Assembly (NCBI GenBank): GCA_963662675.2
Contig: CAXXHP010000004.1
Coordinates: forward strand, 1,364,001 to 1,428,000
Direction of reading: 5' to 3'
Length of the DNA stretch: 64,000 bases
From: G963662675 sp963662675
GTDB lineage: Bacteria; Bacteroidota; Bacteroidia; Bacteroidales; Prolixibacteraceae
Every line of letters begins with the position of its first letter. Position 1 is the stretch's first letter. Positions 8,668 through 17,610 of this stretch are shown here, one piece after another. The position numbers and the translations under genes were made by a program. The notes beneath the pieces are model-generated. The model made no database searches and was not told where the DNA came from. It worked only from the letters and a program-made list of their open reading frames with translations.

Positions 8668-9294
8668 ATGCCCCTGATAAAAAAAACATACACAGATAAC
8701 GGACTTCTTCTCTTGTGGGAATTGACAGAAACATTGGATTCCTTATCTAAAATGATTCCTTCTGAAACCCACAATCCAATTTTTCTGAAGAGGACAAATC
8801 CGAAACGAAAAAAAGAATGGTTGGCAGCCTGCCTTTTGCTTCGAGAAATAGATTGTCTTCCAAGTCAAATAACTCATTTGGAAAATGGGAAACCAGAAAT
8901 CAACCATCCAACATATAAAGGGATAAGCATCAGCCACTCATCTCAAATTGTCGGTGTTTTTCTACATAAATCGAGAAATATCGGACTCGACATTGAAAGC
9001 ACTGAGCGTGATTATTCTCGTGTTGAGAAAAAATATTTATCATTGGATGAGGTACAGTTGACAAAAAAAACACCTAATGGACACGCTTTATTCTGGTGCA
9101 TTAAAGAGGCGGTTTATAAAGCCGCAAATATTCCAGGTATTCATTTTGCTAAGCAAATTGTGATTAATTTTAAGGATGAAATAATTTCGGCTTACTTAAT
9201 CGCAGAAAAAACTCAAACATATCAGGTTAATTACACCGAAATAGACAAGCAAATAATCGTTTTTCTGATTGACGAAGAAGATCTCAATTCTTGA
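8668..9294 (+). CDS. 4'-phosphopantetheinyl transferase superfamily protein
   Basis: 208 residues, Sfp/HetI-type size. It would transfer phosphopantetheine from CoA to a carrier-protein serine. Motifs in order: the P-loop-like NGKPEI (73-78), ISISHS (87-92), GLDIE with metal ligand Asp108, and WCIKEAVYK (143-151) with Glu147 and Lys151. It begins directly after the gldD stop, so it is probably translationally coupled to the gld block; this order is seen in other Bacteroidetes. The target carrier protein is not in the window. Could act as the housekeeping AcpS equivalent. Confidence 0.85.
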   Translation: MPLIKKTYTDNGLLLLWELTETLDSLSKMIPSETHNPIFLKRTNPKRKKEWLAACLLLREIDCLPSQITHLENGKPEINHPTYKGISISHSSQIVGVFLHKSRNIGLDIESTERDYSRVEKKYLSLDEVQLTKKTPNGHALFWCIKEAVYKAANIPGIHFAKQIVINFKDEIISAYLIAEKTQTYQVNYTEIDKQIIVFLIDEEDLNS

Positions 9295-9351
9295 TCAATA
9301 AAAGGACAAACATAAAATCTGTTTACTTGTTATTTTTTGAAAACAGTTACA

Positions 9352-10863
9352 ATGAAAATTACAAAATCACAAATATTGGTCATTTTTGGTGCATCGGGAG
9401 ATCTGACCAAACGCAAATTAATACCCGCACTATTTGAACTTTTCACACAAGAACTGTTACCTGAAAAGTTTGCTGTTTTAGGAGTTAGCCGAACAGATCT
9501 TTCGGATATTGAATTCAGGGAAAAGATGCTGGAATTTCTCCCAAAAGAAGAAGATCAAAAGCCAAGTATCGACAAGTTTCTAACCTTGGTTTATTACCAA
9601 TCAATAGAAACTGAGGACAATTACGAATACCCAATATTGAGGGACAGGCTAGCAACTTTGGCCAAGCAAAATAACATTGACGAAAACTATATTTTCTATT
9701 TATCTACTCCACCAAAACTTTACAGCATTATTCCTTCAAATTTGGCAAGTGTAGACTTAAATAGGCAGGATGACGGTTTTAGACGCCTAATTATCGAAAA
9801 GCCCTTTGGCGTTAATCTAAATTCGGCAATAACTCTAAACAAAGACTTACTTAATTATTTTGACGAAAACCAAATTTTCAGAATCGATCACTATTTGGGT
9901 AAAGAATCTGTTCAGAATATGTTAGTCACTCGCTTTGCAAACGGGATTTTTGAACCCATCTGGAACCACAACTTCATTCAACATGTTGAAATAACTTCTG
10001 CCGAGAGTTTAGGCGTAGAACAGCGTGGTGGATACTACGATCAGTCTGGAGCTATGCGTGACATGGTACAAAACCACTTAATGCAGCTCGTCGGCATGGT
10101 GGCCATGGAGCCTCCTGTTGTAATTGACGCAGATTCAATTAGAAACGAGGTTCTAAAAGTTTTTCGGTCTTTCCGTCCCATCAAAGAAGAAGACGTACCA
10201 AAACAGGTTATCCGTGGACAGTACATAGAATCGCACATCAAAAATAAATTAATAAAAGGGTACAGACAAGAAACTGGGGTTGACCCGGAAAGCCGAACAG
10301 AAACCTTTTTTGCGATGAAGTTTTTTATTGATAATTGGCGCTGGAGTGGAGTTCCATTTTATGTGAGAACAGGTAAAAAACTTCCAACGCGTGTGACCGA
10401 AGTTGTGATTCATTTTAAGAAAACTCCTCATTTTCTTTTTGGGAAAAACCCTGAATTTCAGCAAACCAATAATCAACTGGTTATTCGCATCCAACCTGAT
10501 GAAGGCATCTTACTCAAATTTGGGATGAAGGTTCCCGGAGCAGGCTTCAACGTACAAACCGTAAACATGGATTTCCACTATGATGATCTGGCAAACACAC
10601 GGCTTCCATCAGCCTATGAACGGTTATTGCTTGACTGTATGCAAGGAGACGCAACTCTCTATTCAAGAGGCGATGCTGTAGAAGAAGCATGGGAATTCGT
10701 TCAGCCAATCCTAAATGTCTGGAAGAAAAATAATGATATTCCGATTTATGGATATCCGGCAGGCACATGGGGCCCCGAAGTTGCAGAAACCTTGATAGAC
10801 AACAGCAATTGGCGATACCCATGTAAAAACTTATCAGATGATGGCAATTATTGCGAATTATAA
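9352..10863 (+). CDS. zwf: Glucose-6-phosphate 1-dehydrogenase
   Basis: 503 residues from the ATG at 9352; an in-frame TTG 15 nt upstream is less likely. First enzyme of the oxidative pentose phosphate pathway, oxidising glucose 6-phosphate with NADP. The NADP fold begins VIFGASGDLTKRKLIPALF, the substrate and active-site signature RIDHYLGKESVQNMLV is intact, and NGIFEPIWN and IRNEVLKVF follow. Pgl follows 50 nt downstream, so the two steps to 6-phosphogluconate form one unit. The decarboxylating dehydrogenase gnd is not present beside them. Confidence 0.96.
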   Translation: MKITKSQILVIFGASGDLTKRKLIPALFELFTQELLPEKFAVLGVSRTDLSDIEFREKMLEFLPKEEDQKPSIDKFLTLVYYQSIETEDNYEYPILRDRLATLAKQNNIDENYIFYLSTPPKLYSIIPSNLASVDLNRQDDGFRRLIIEKPFGVNLNSAITLNKDLLNYFDENQIFRIDHYLGKESVQNMLVTRFANGIFEPIWNHNFIQHVEITSAESLGVEQRGGYYDQSGAMRDMVQNHLMQLVGMVAMEPPVVIDADSIRNEVLKVFRSFRPIKEEDVPKQVIRGQYIESHIKNKLIKGYRQETGVDPESRTETFFAMKFFIDNWRWSGVPFYVRTGKKLPTRVTEVVIHFKKTPHFLFGKNPEFQQTNNQLVIRIQPDEGILLKFGMKVPGAGFNVQTVNMDFHYDDLANTRLPSAYERLLLDCMQGDATLYSRGDAVEEAWEFVQPILNVWKKNNDIPIYGYPAGTWGPEVAETLIDNSNWRYPCKNLSDDGNYCEL

Positions 10864-10913
10864 AATTTGTTGAGATACTGATTAGCACTTAAACGACTTT
10901 ATTAAACCCTCAA

Positions 10914-11651
10914 ATGCATAAGTCAAGAGAACTAAAAATTTATAAAGATTCCAATGCTGTAGCAAAAGCGTTTGCCGAAATGCTTGTTGAAATAACAACG
11001 AGCAATGAACAGACGATGCACATTGCACTTTCCGGTGGCTCAACCCCAACTTTGCTATTTGACATTCTGGCACGTGAATATTCGAAACAGATGCCATGGA
11101 ATCGCATTCATTTTTGGTGGGGAGACGAGCGGTGTGTCCCACCAACCGATAACGAGAGTAACTTCAAAATGGCCAACGACCATCTTTTCAGCAAAATAGA
11201 CATTAACCCAAATCAAATACACCGAGCTAAAGGCGAATTGTCTCCCGAAAAAACCAAAGACTATTATATTTCAGAAATTAAACAAAACCTAGAAACTCAA
11301 AACGGCATACCTGTTTTTGATCTGATTATTTTAGGGATGGGAAACGATGGTCACACTGCGTCAATCTTTCCGGATCAGCTCGACTTGCTCAATTCAAATA
11401 CTATTTGTGCAGTTGCAACACATCCCGAGTCAGGGCAAAAACGAATTACTCTTACCGGAAAGGTTATTAATAATGCGAAGCATATTTCTTTTTTGGTAAC
11501 CGGAAAATCAAAAGCAGATCGTATTGCTGAAATTTTCAATAATATGGAAGAAGCCCATAAACTCCCAACTTACTACATTCAACCCGAAAATGGAGAGTTG
11601 ATATTTTTTCTGGATAAAGAAGCCGCAGCCAGTATCGAATATCCCATTTAA
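10914..11651 (+). CDS. pgl: 6-phosphogluconolactonase
   Basis: 245 residues of the DevB/glucosamine-6-phosphate isomerase fold family, hydrolysing 6-phosphogluconolactone. Conserved blocks: LSGGSTPTLLFDIL, WGDERCVPPTDNESNFKMA and the catalytic-region GMGNDGHTASIFP. Placement right after zwf supports lactonase rather than NagB. Convergent with the phosphatase-like gene, separated by 25 nt. Confidence 0.94.
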   Translation: MHKSRELKIYKDSNAVAKAFAEMLVEITTSNEQTMHIALSGGSTPTLLFDILAREYSKQMPWNRIHFWWGDERCVPPTDNESNFKMANDHLFSKIDINPNQIHRAKGELSPEKTKDYYISEIKQNLETQNGIPVFDLIILGMGNDGHTASIFPDQLDLLNSNTICAVATHPESGQKRITLTGKVINNAKHISFLVTGKSKADRIAEIFNNMEEAHKLPTYYIQPENGELIFFLDKEAAASIEYPI

Positions 11652-11676
11652 TCAATCACACCAAGATTGGATTATA

Positions 11677-13317
11677 TTACCAAAGTATTTCTTCCAATAC
11701 ACGTCCTTCAAGATAACCGGGAATTTCGTATCCCAAAATTTCTAAAAGTGTTGGAGCCATATCTATAACATCAACCTGCTCATAAGTTTTCACATTCTTT
11801 ACAGCCAACCCTAACCAAATCATTGGGATATGGGAATTGTCATTATAGTTTGTGCGTTTGTATTTATATTGAGGCTGCCAACCATCTTCTAAAGTGTAAA
11901 GTATATCACCTGATCTCTTAAAATTAAACGATCTTGAAATGTTTGTCAATTGACTTTTTACATAATCTCCCTTTTCAAAGTCCGTTGCCGGGAGTGCAAG
12001 TTTAACACCTTCAAACTGATTGATAAAAGTTGCAGCCATTGCTTGAACATCTTCCAGCACTAGCCTTTCCTTTTCTACTAATTCCCGATTTAAATATATT
12101 TGCTGATCACCCTCAAATATGATCCATTCTCCTTGCCCATATGTAATGTTCAAATACGATTTTAACAATGCCACAATATTTTCGGGAGACACATATCCCA
12201 CGGGCATATTAAATTCTTCTTTCAGATAGTCTGCAGGATACATGGCTGAAGAAGATGAAGTGAGAACAACCAACGTATTTCCGGCACCAATATATTTATC
12301 AAGATAATTCAGCATATTCCCAATCTCCTGATCTAATCTCAGATAGGTGTCTTCCATTTCAATGGATACTGGTCCAAAAGAACCGTTCTCATAATCCATC
12401 GATGAGAAATTCACCGTCAGAAGGTCAGGCACATCGTCTTTTCCAAGCCCCTCTGCCTGGATAAGTGATACTGCGAAGTCTTTAACAAGTGTATTTCCAT
12501 AGGGAGTAGTCTTTAATATTTTATAACTACCAGCCTCCTTCATTAACTTACTAATCGAATAAGGGAAAGTATTCCACTCCCCATAGTAACCTTTTTCTAA
12601 TAAATGGTCATCCACCCAACTTTCTTCATAACCAGCTTTGGGGAGCAAAGTAGACCATTCACGACTTGCATATAAACTTGCAAATCCTTTGTTATTAAAA
12701 TCTAATGCCCACTCCGGGAATTGATCCACAAAATAAGAACTTGAAATCATATTTCCTGTTTGGGAATCCAACCAATATGCTCCGTCGGCTGCATGCCCGG
12801 CAGAAAACACGGCACTATAATCATTCAACCCAACTGAAAAGACTTTTGCCTTTCCGCTGGTATTTATTTTCATCGCGTCACCTACTGTCGGGCTCAACAA
12901 TAGTACAGATGAACGCTGACCTTCCTCAGAATCACTTCCCACAGTTATGTAATACTCATCCTCAATAGCATCAATATCGTCTTCTTTTAAGCGATCATAC
13001 CAATTTTCACCAACAATGCCATGCCGATCAGGATAAACACCAGTAAAAAGCGTAGGTACACCCACAAACGGCTTTTGCACATGAAGGTTGATGTTTGTAT
13101 TTGCACAAACTGCCCCTTGGTTAAATAATCGCCGAAATCCTCCTTCCTGAAACTTATCCCAATAGCGGGTAAGGTAATCTGTACGCATTTGTTCCACGTT
13201 AATTACAACGACCAATCGAGGAGCTGAAGTTCCTGTTTTTGAAGATCGCTGTGCCGTTACTACGGAACTAACCAAGAAGGAAATAAAAAGGAAAAATATT
13301 TTGTACGTAACCCGCAT
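11677..13317 (-). CDS. Alkaline phosphatase superfamily protein, probably inactive
   Basis: 546 residues with a signal peptide (1-22), resembling PafA-type periplasmic alkaline phosphatases through conserved surroundings: RYWDKFQEGGFRRL, GHAADGAYWLD, EDTYLRLDQEIGNMLNYLD and the closing DMAPTLLEILG. The expected metal and nucleophile residues look replaced. Val-Glu42-Gln-Met-Arg stands where a zinc-binding Asp is usual. The Thr-x-x-Gly-His nucleophile loop reads KPFVGVPTLFTG. The usual TADHG motif is LTSSSSAM (352-359), and the His after the STDY-type motif is lost (SSMDYENGSFGP). Asp308 remains. The frame is intact, so this is a conserved non-catalytic protein or one with altered chemistry, not a decayed gene. 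Alignment is from memory. Confidence 0.75.
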   Translation of the reverse strand: MRVTYKIFFLFISFLVSSVVTAQRSSKTGTSAPRLVVVINVEQMRTDYLTRYWDKFQEGGFRRLFNQGAVCANTNINLHVQKPFVGVPTLFTGVYPDRHGIVGENWYDRLKEDDIDAIEDEYYITVGSDSEEGQRSSVLLLSPTVGDAMKINTSGKAKVFSVGLNDYSAVFSAGHAADGAYWLDSQTGNMISSSYFVDQFPEWALDFNNKGFASLYASREWSTLLPKAGYEESWVDDHLLEKGYYGEWNTFPYSISKLMKEAGSYKILKTTPYGNTLVKDFAVSLIQAEGLGKDDVPDLLTVNFSSMDYENGSFGPVSIEMEDTYLRLDQEIGNMLNYLDKYIGAGNTLVVLTSSSSAMYPADYLKEEFNMPVGYVSPENIVALLKSYLNITYGQGEWIIFEGDQQIYLNRELVEKERLVLEDVQAMAATFINQFEGVKLALPATDFEKGDYVKSQLTNISRSFNFKRSGDILYTLEDGWQPQYKYKRTNYNDNSHIPMIWLGLAVKNVKTYEQVDVIDMAPTLLEILGYEIPGYLEGRVLEEILW

Positions 13318-13579
13318 ATTCGTATAGATTAAGAGAATTTCAAAAGTATAAAAAGAATATCATTCCTCCTTAAAATAGGCCGATGCATATTAAATTAACA
13401 AACGCGAATATTCTCTAATCTGTATATTTTGCAGACAGATTCCTCTGTTCGAGACGGGAATATACAGAAAGTTGATTTTCATCATAATATTTTCAAGATG
13501 CAGGGCTGTCGGAGCCGTATCTCTCTTCGCTATTGCGGTTTTGGCGGTAGTTACTAATTTATACTCTCCCGATTTTTGC

Positions 13580-13587
13580 TACTTTTG
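13580..13587 (+). promoter_or_regulatory. Putative -7 box of the acyl-CoA synthetase gene
   Basis: TACTTTTG matches TAnnTTTG, 27 nt before the ATG at 13615. No -33 TTG at the usual distance. The 297 nt from 13318 to 13614 otherwise show no gene or repeat. Confidence 0.3.
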
Positions 13588-13614
13588 AATAACATATTCT
13601 TAAACACAAGACCT

Positions 13615-15531
13615 ATGAAAACGATTATCGACCTTTTTGAAACTAGTGTCAGCAAGTATCCCGATAATATTTATCTGTGGGAAAAAACAAATGGAGAATT
13701 TAAAGGAACGAGCTATAAACAAACTCGTGATCAGGTATTACAATTTGCAGCTACACTACAAGCCATAGGCGTAAAAAAAGGAGACCGGATAGCACTAATT
13801 TCAGAAGGAAGAAATCAATGGATCATTAGCGAACTGGGCATCTTATATGCCGGGGCAATAAATGTTCCTCTATCGGTAAAGCTAGATGCTAAAACCGACC
13901 TAAAGTTCCGGCTGATCCATTCCGGGGCAAAAATGGTTATCGTGTCAAAAGACCAGGCCTCGAAGCTGGAAGAAATCAGACACGAGTTGCCAGATCTTGA
14001 AAAAGTTATTTATCTGGATGAAAACGAGAATCAAGGAGAAGACGATTTGTACTACTATGACATCATCCAAATAGGAAAGACATTTCTTCGTGAAAACAAG
14101 AGTCTCATTACAGACACTTTTAAATCCATACAGCCAGATGATCTGGCCAATATTTCTTACACATCGGGAACAACGGCAGACCCCAAAGGCATTATGCTCT
14201 CTCATTATAATTACGCGTCTAATGTTATTCAGTCAAATACATTAATGGACATTACTCCCCAGTGGAAAACACTGGCATTTTTACCATGGGACCATGCTTT
14301 TGCCCACACAGCCTGTCTTTACTGTTTCATGTACAACGGAGCAAGCGTAGCTTCGCTTGAAAATGGTGCTACACCTATGGAAACCTTAAAGAACATTCCC
14401 AAAAACATTAAGGAGATTCAACCCAACGTTTTGATGAGTGTTCCTGCTGTCGCAAAAAATTTCAGAAAAGGCATAGAATCTGCCATTCGCCAAAAAGGGA
14501 AAAAGACTGAAAAACTATTTAACCACGCCTTAAAATTGGCCTACAAATATAATGGAGAAGGACATCAGAAAGGAAAAGGATTTAGCTTTTTATACAAACC
14601 AATCCTTGCAATTTACGATCGGATATTATTTTCTAAAATCAGGGATAATTTTGGTGGCAAGCTTGAATTGTTCATTGGTGGAGGTGCATTACTCGACATT
14701 GAACTTCAACGTTTTTTCTACGCCATAGGCATGCCAATGTGCCAAGGATATGGGCTTTCGGAAGCCTCGCCTGTGATCTCATCCAATGCGCTACATGCTA
14801 TTAAATTTGGTTCATCAGGCAAGATCGTTAAATACATGGATTTAAAGATTGTTGACAATCAAGCCAATGAGTTACCGACTGGGCAGAAAGGTGAAATTAT
14901 CGTTAAAGGCAATAATGTGATGCTCGGCTATTGGAACAATCCTACAGCCACAAAAGAGACAATAATCAACGGATGGCTTCATACCGGAGACATGGGGTAT
15001 ATGGACAAGGATGGTTTCCTCCATGTTTTGGGAAGGTTTAAAAGCTTACTTATTGGTAATGATGGCGAAAAATTTAGTCCAGAGGGCATAGAAGAAGCTA
15101 TCGTAGAGCAATCAAAGCTTATTGACCAGTGTATGCTATTCAATAATCAAAACCCATATACTACGGGCATGATTGTTCCAAATATTCAAGCCATAAACCG
15201 CAAATTAACGTCAAAAGGGATTGCCCCAGGCTCTGAAGAAGGGAATATTGCAAGTCTTAATTTTATTCAGAAAGAAATTGATCAGTATAAAGCTGGTGGC
15301 AAATTTCAAAATACGTTTCCTGAGCGGTGGCTACCAAGTACCATCGGCATATTGCCCGAAGCATTCACAGAACAAAATCACTTACTTAACTCAACAATGA
15401 AAATGGTTCGTGGTAAGATAACAGAACATTATGCAGATGAACTAGACTTTTTATACTCACCTGAGGCAAAAAACATTGTAAATAGTCGTAATAAGGAGGC
15501 CATTGAAAAATGGAATAATATGGCAATATAA
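13615..15531 (+). CDS. Long-chain acyl-CoA synthetase (AMP-binding)
   Basis: 638 residues from the ATG at 13615 (MKTIIDLFETSVSKYP); a TTG 39 nt upstream is rejected. Activates fatty acids to acyl-CoA via an acyl-adenylate. The adenylation motif ISYTSGTTADPKGIMLSH, the GYGLSEASPV motif and TGDMGYMDKDGFLHVLGR are clear, followed by the hinge and C-terminal domain (KFSPEGIEEA). Length fits the FAA1/FadD15-like long form. It precedes the tandem sensor kinases by 42 nt on the same strand, perhaps sharing a transcript, though no functional link is evident. Confidence 0.9.
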   Translation: MKTIIDLFETSVSKYPDNIYLWEKTNGEFKGTSYKQTRDQVLQFAATLQAIGVKKGDRIALISEGRNQWIISELGILYAGAINVPLSVKLDAKTDLKFRLIHSGAKMVIVSKDQASKLEEIRHELPDLEKVIYLDENENQGEDDLYYYDIIQIGKTFLRENKSLITDTFKSIQPDDLANISYTSGTTADPKGIMLSHYNYASNVIQSNTLMDITPQWKTLAFLPWDHAFAHTACLYCFMYNGASVASLENGATPMETLKNIPKNIKEIQPNVLMSVPAVAKNFRKGIESAIRQKGKKTEKLFNHALKLAYKYNGEGHQKGKGFSFLYKPILAIYDRILFSKIRDNFGGKLELFIGGGALLDIELQRFFYAIGMPMCQGYGLSEASPVISSNALHAIKFGSSGKIVKYMDLKIVDNQANELPTGQKGEIIVKGNNVMLGYWNNPTATKETIINGWLHTGDMGYMDKDGFLHVLGRFKSLLIGNDGEKFSPEGIEEAIVEQSKLIDQCMLFNNQNPYTTGMIVPNIQAINRKLTSKGIAPGSEEGNIASLNFIQKEIDQYKAGGKFQNTFPERWLPSTIGILPEAFTEQNHLLNSTMKMVRGKITEHYADELDFLYSPEAKNIVNSRNKEAIEKWNNMAI

Positions 15532-15573
15532 AACAATTCAGAAAAGCAATATTCTCAAAAAATCTATTGCCAA

Positions 15574-17610
15574 ATGAAAAAACTCTTACTTCTCTTTCTT
15601 CTAATTTTTCCATTTACCCTTTGGGGACAACAACAAACAGATAGCCTAAAATCATTACTAGATGAAGTTTCCGGTTATGCCAAAGCCGAACTGTTAAACC
15701 AACTGTCTATTGCCTACAATGAGGTAGACAGTATACAGGCATTATTTTATGCCAATCAGGCATTATCATTATCTATAAGGTCAGGTAATCAGGAACAAAT
15801 AGCAAATTCATATTTTAATATTGGAGAATGCCTCTATTATTTTGATGAATTAGAAAAAGCCATGCCCAATTACTCACAGGCTCTAAAAATATACACCAAG
15901 TTGGATGATAAAGACAGAATGGGCGAAACCTACAACTCAATCGGACTTATTTATCACTTTCAAGGGCAATATGATATAGCTCTTGAACATCAAATTGAAG
16001 CTCTAAAATGCCTTGAGTCGTCAAACAACAAACACGAAATGGCTCATGTATACTCCAATATTGGGATGTTGTACTCTCGCTTGGGCAATTATGCTTTAGC
16101 CATACATAATTATCAAAAAGCAGCAACAATAAATTCAAAAATTAATGACAAATATAGCATTGCCGTAAATTATAATGGAATTGGAACAGTCTATTACAAC
16201 ACGAACCGATTAGATTCCGCAATTGCCAATTATAAGAATGCAATGCGTATTTTCGAAGAATTAGATGATCAAAAAAATATTGCTGTAGCCCAAAATAATA
16301 TTGCCAATATTTATGCTGAAAATGTTGACAGTATTCCAAAAGCACTTAGTTACTATCAAAAAGCTATTTCTGTTTTCGATCAACTCAATGAAAACAGATA
16401 TAAAATTTACGCATTAGAAGGATTAGGCTGTGTTTATAGATCCCTAGGACAATACGATAAAGCGTTACAAACCTTTAGTAATGGCTTATCACTAGCTCAT
16501 AAATACCGGGATGGATTCTACTTCGAGCAACTATTCTACAAAGATATTTCTGAGACATATGAAAAAATGGGCATGCTTGATAAAGCTCTTTCCAAGTATA
16601 AACTATACAAAGTCTATGAAGACAGCCTGCGTAACAATGAGCAAATAAAGCAAGTCATTGAATTAGAGCAGAAATACGAAAATGAGAAAAATGAAGCAGA
16701 GATTGCACGCCTAAATGCAGAAGCTGAGATTTCATCTCTGGAGATTCAGAAAAGCAAAGTCACTCTTCTTCTTGGGATCATCACCATTCTACTTTTAACA
16801 GCTATAATTGCTTACATTTCATATGCCTACTATAACAAGAGAAAGATTAACTTATTGCTTCAGGCAAAGAATTCGCAAATTGAAACACAAAAGAACGAAC
16901 TCGAAATTTTAAACGCATCAAAAAATAAGTTTTTCTCAATTATTGCCCATGATTTAAAAAATCCATTCCACACAGTTCTGGGCTATTCTAGTCTACTTGA
17001 TAAAGAATACGGAAGATTATCAGATACTGACCGAAAGAAATATGCCAATGATATTTTCAAATCCACACACACGATTTTCAGATTACTTCAGAATCTTTTA
17101 GACTGGAGCCGTTCACAAACCGGTCGACTAAAATTTGACCCGATTACATTCGATTTCAAAGGGTTATCTGAAAATATTCACAGTCTGTTAAAACCTGTTG
17201 CCGACAACAAAAAAATCATTCTCGAATGGGAAATCGCCGAAAAATCGATTGTTTACGCAGATCCAATAATGGTTGAAACTATTCTTAGAAATTTAGTGAG
17301 CAACGCCATAAAATTTTCACACGAAAACTCAACAATCAGGACAACAATAGAAATTGGAAAAGATGTAGCGACCATCTGTGTCCGTGATGTTGGTGTGGGA
17401 ATGTCTATGAATGATTTGCAACACCTATTTCATATTGATTCAAAAGTAAAAAGAAAAGGCACATCTAATGAGGACGGATCTGGGCTAGGGTTGATTCTAT
17501 GCAAAGAATTTATAGAGATAAACAATGGCACAATCTGCGCACAAAGTGAACTGGGAAAAGGAAGTACTTTTTGTGTCACTCTTCCAACCGTGAAACAAAA
17601 AAATGATTAA
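15574..17610 (+). CDS. TPR-containing sensor histidine kinase, copy 1
   Basis: 678 residues: signal peptide (1-19), about seven tetratricopeptide repeats (40-350), a coiled coil (355-395), one membrane helix (about 396-418), then HisKA with phosphoacceptor His459 in FFSIIAHDLKNPFHT, and a HATPase domain (SNAIKFS, DVGVGM, GSGLGL). The TPR sensor faces the periplasm or is exported; the kinase is cytoplasmic. No receiver or HTH output domain and no adjacent response regulator. The kinase half is nearly identical to the next two genes while the TPR half is only moderately similar. Partner and signal unknown. Confidence 0.88.
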   Translation: MKKLLLLFLLIFPFTLWGQQQTDSLKSLLDEVSGYAKAELLNQLSIAYNEVDSIQALFYANQALSLSIRSGNQEQIANSYFNIGECLYYFDELEKAMPNYSQALKIYTKLDDKDRMGETYNSIGLIYHFQGQYDIALEHQIEALKCLESSNNKHEMAHVYSNIGMLYSRLGNYALAIHNYQKAATINSKINDKYSIAVNYNGIGTVYYNTNRLDSAIANYKNAMRIFEELDDQKNIAVAQNNIANIYAENVDSIPKALSYYQKAISVFDQLNENRYKIYALEGLGCVYRSLGQYDKALQTFSNGLSLAHKYRDGFYFEQLFYKDISETYEKMGMLDKALSKYKLYKVYEDSLRNNEQIKQVIELEQKYENEKNEAEIARLNAEAEISSLEIQKSKVTLLLGIITILLLTAIIAYISYAYYNKRKINLLLQAKNSQIETQKNELEILNASKNKFFSIIAHDLKNPFHTVLGYSSLLDKEYGRLSDTDRKKYANDIFKSTHTIFRLLQNLLDWSRSQTGRLKFDPITFDFKGLSENIHSLLKPVADNKKIILEWEIAEKSIVYADPIMVETILRNLVSNAIKFSHENSTIRTTIEIGKDVATICVRDVGVGMSMNDLQHLFHIDSKVKRKGTSNEDGSGLGLILCKEFIEINNGTICAQSELGKGSTFCVTLPTVKQKND

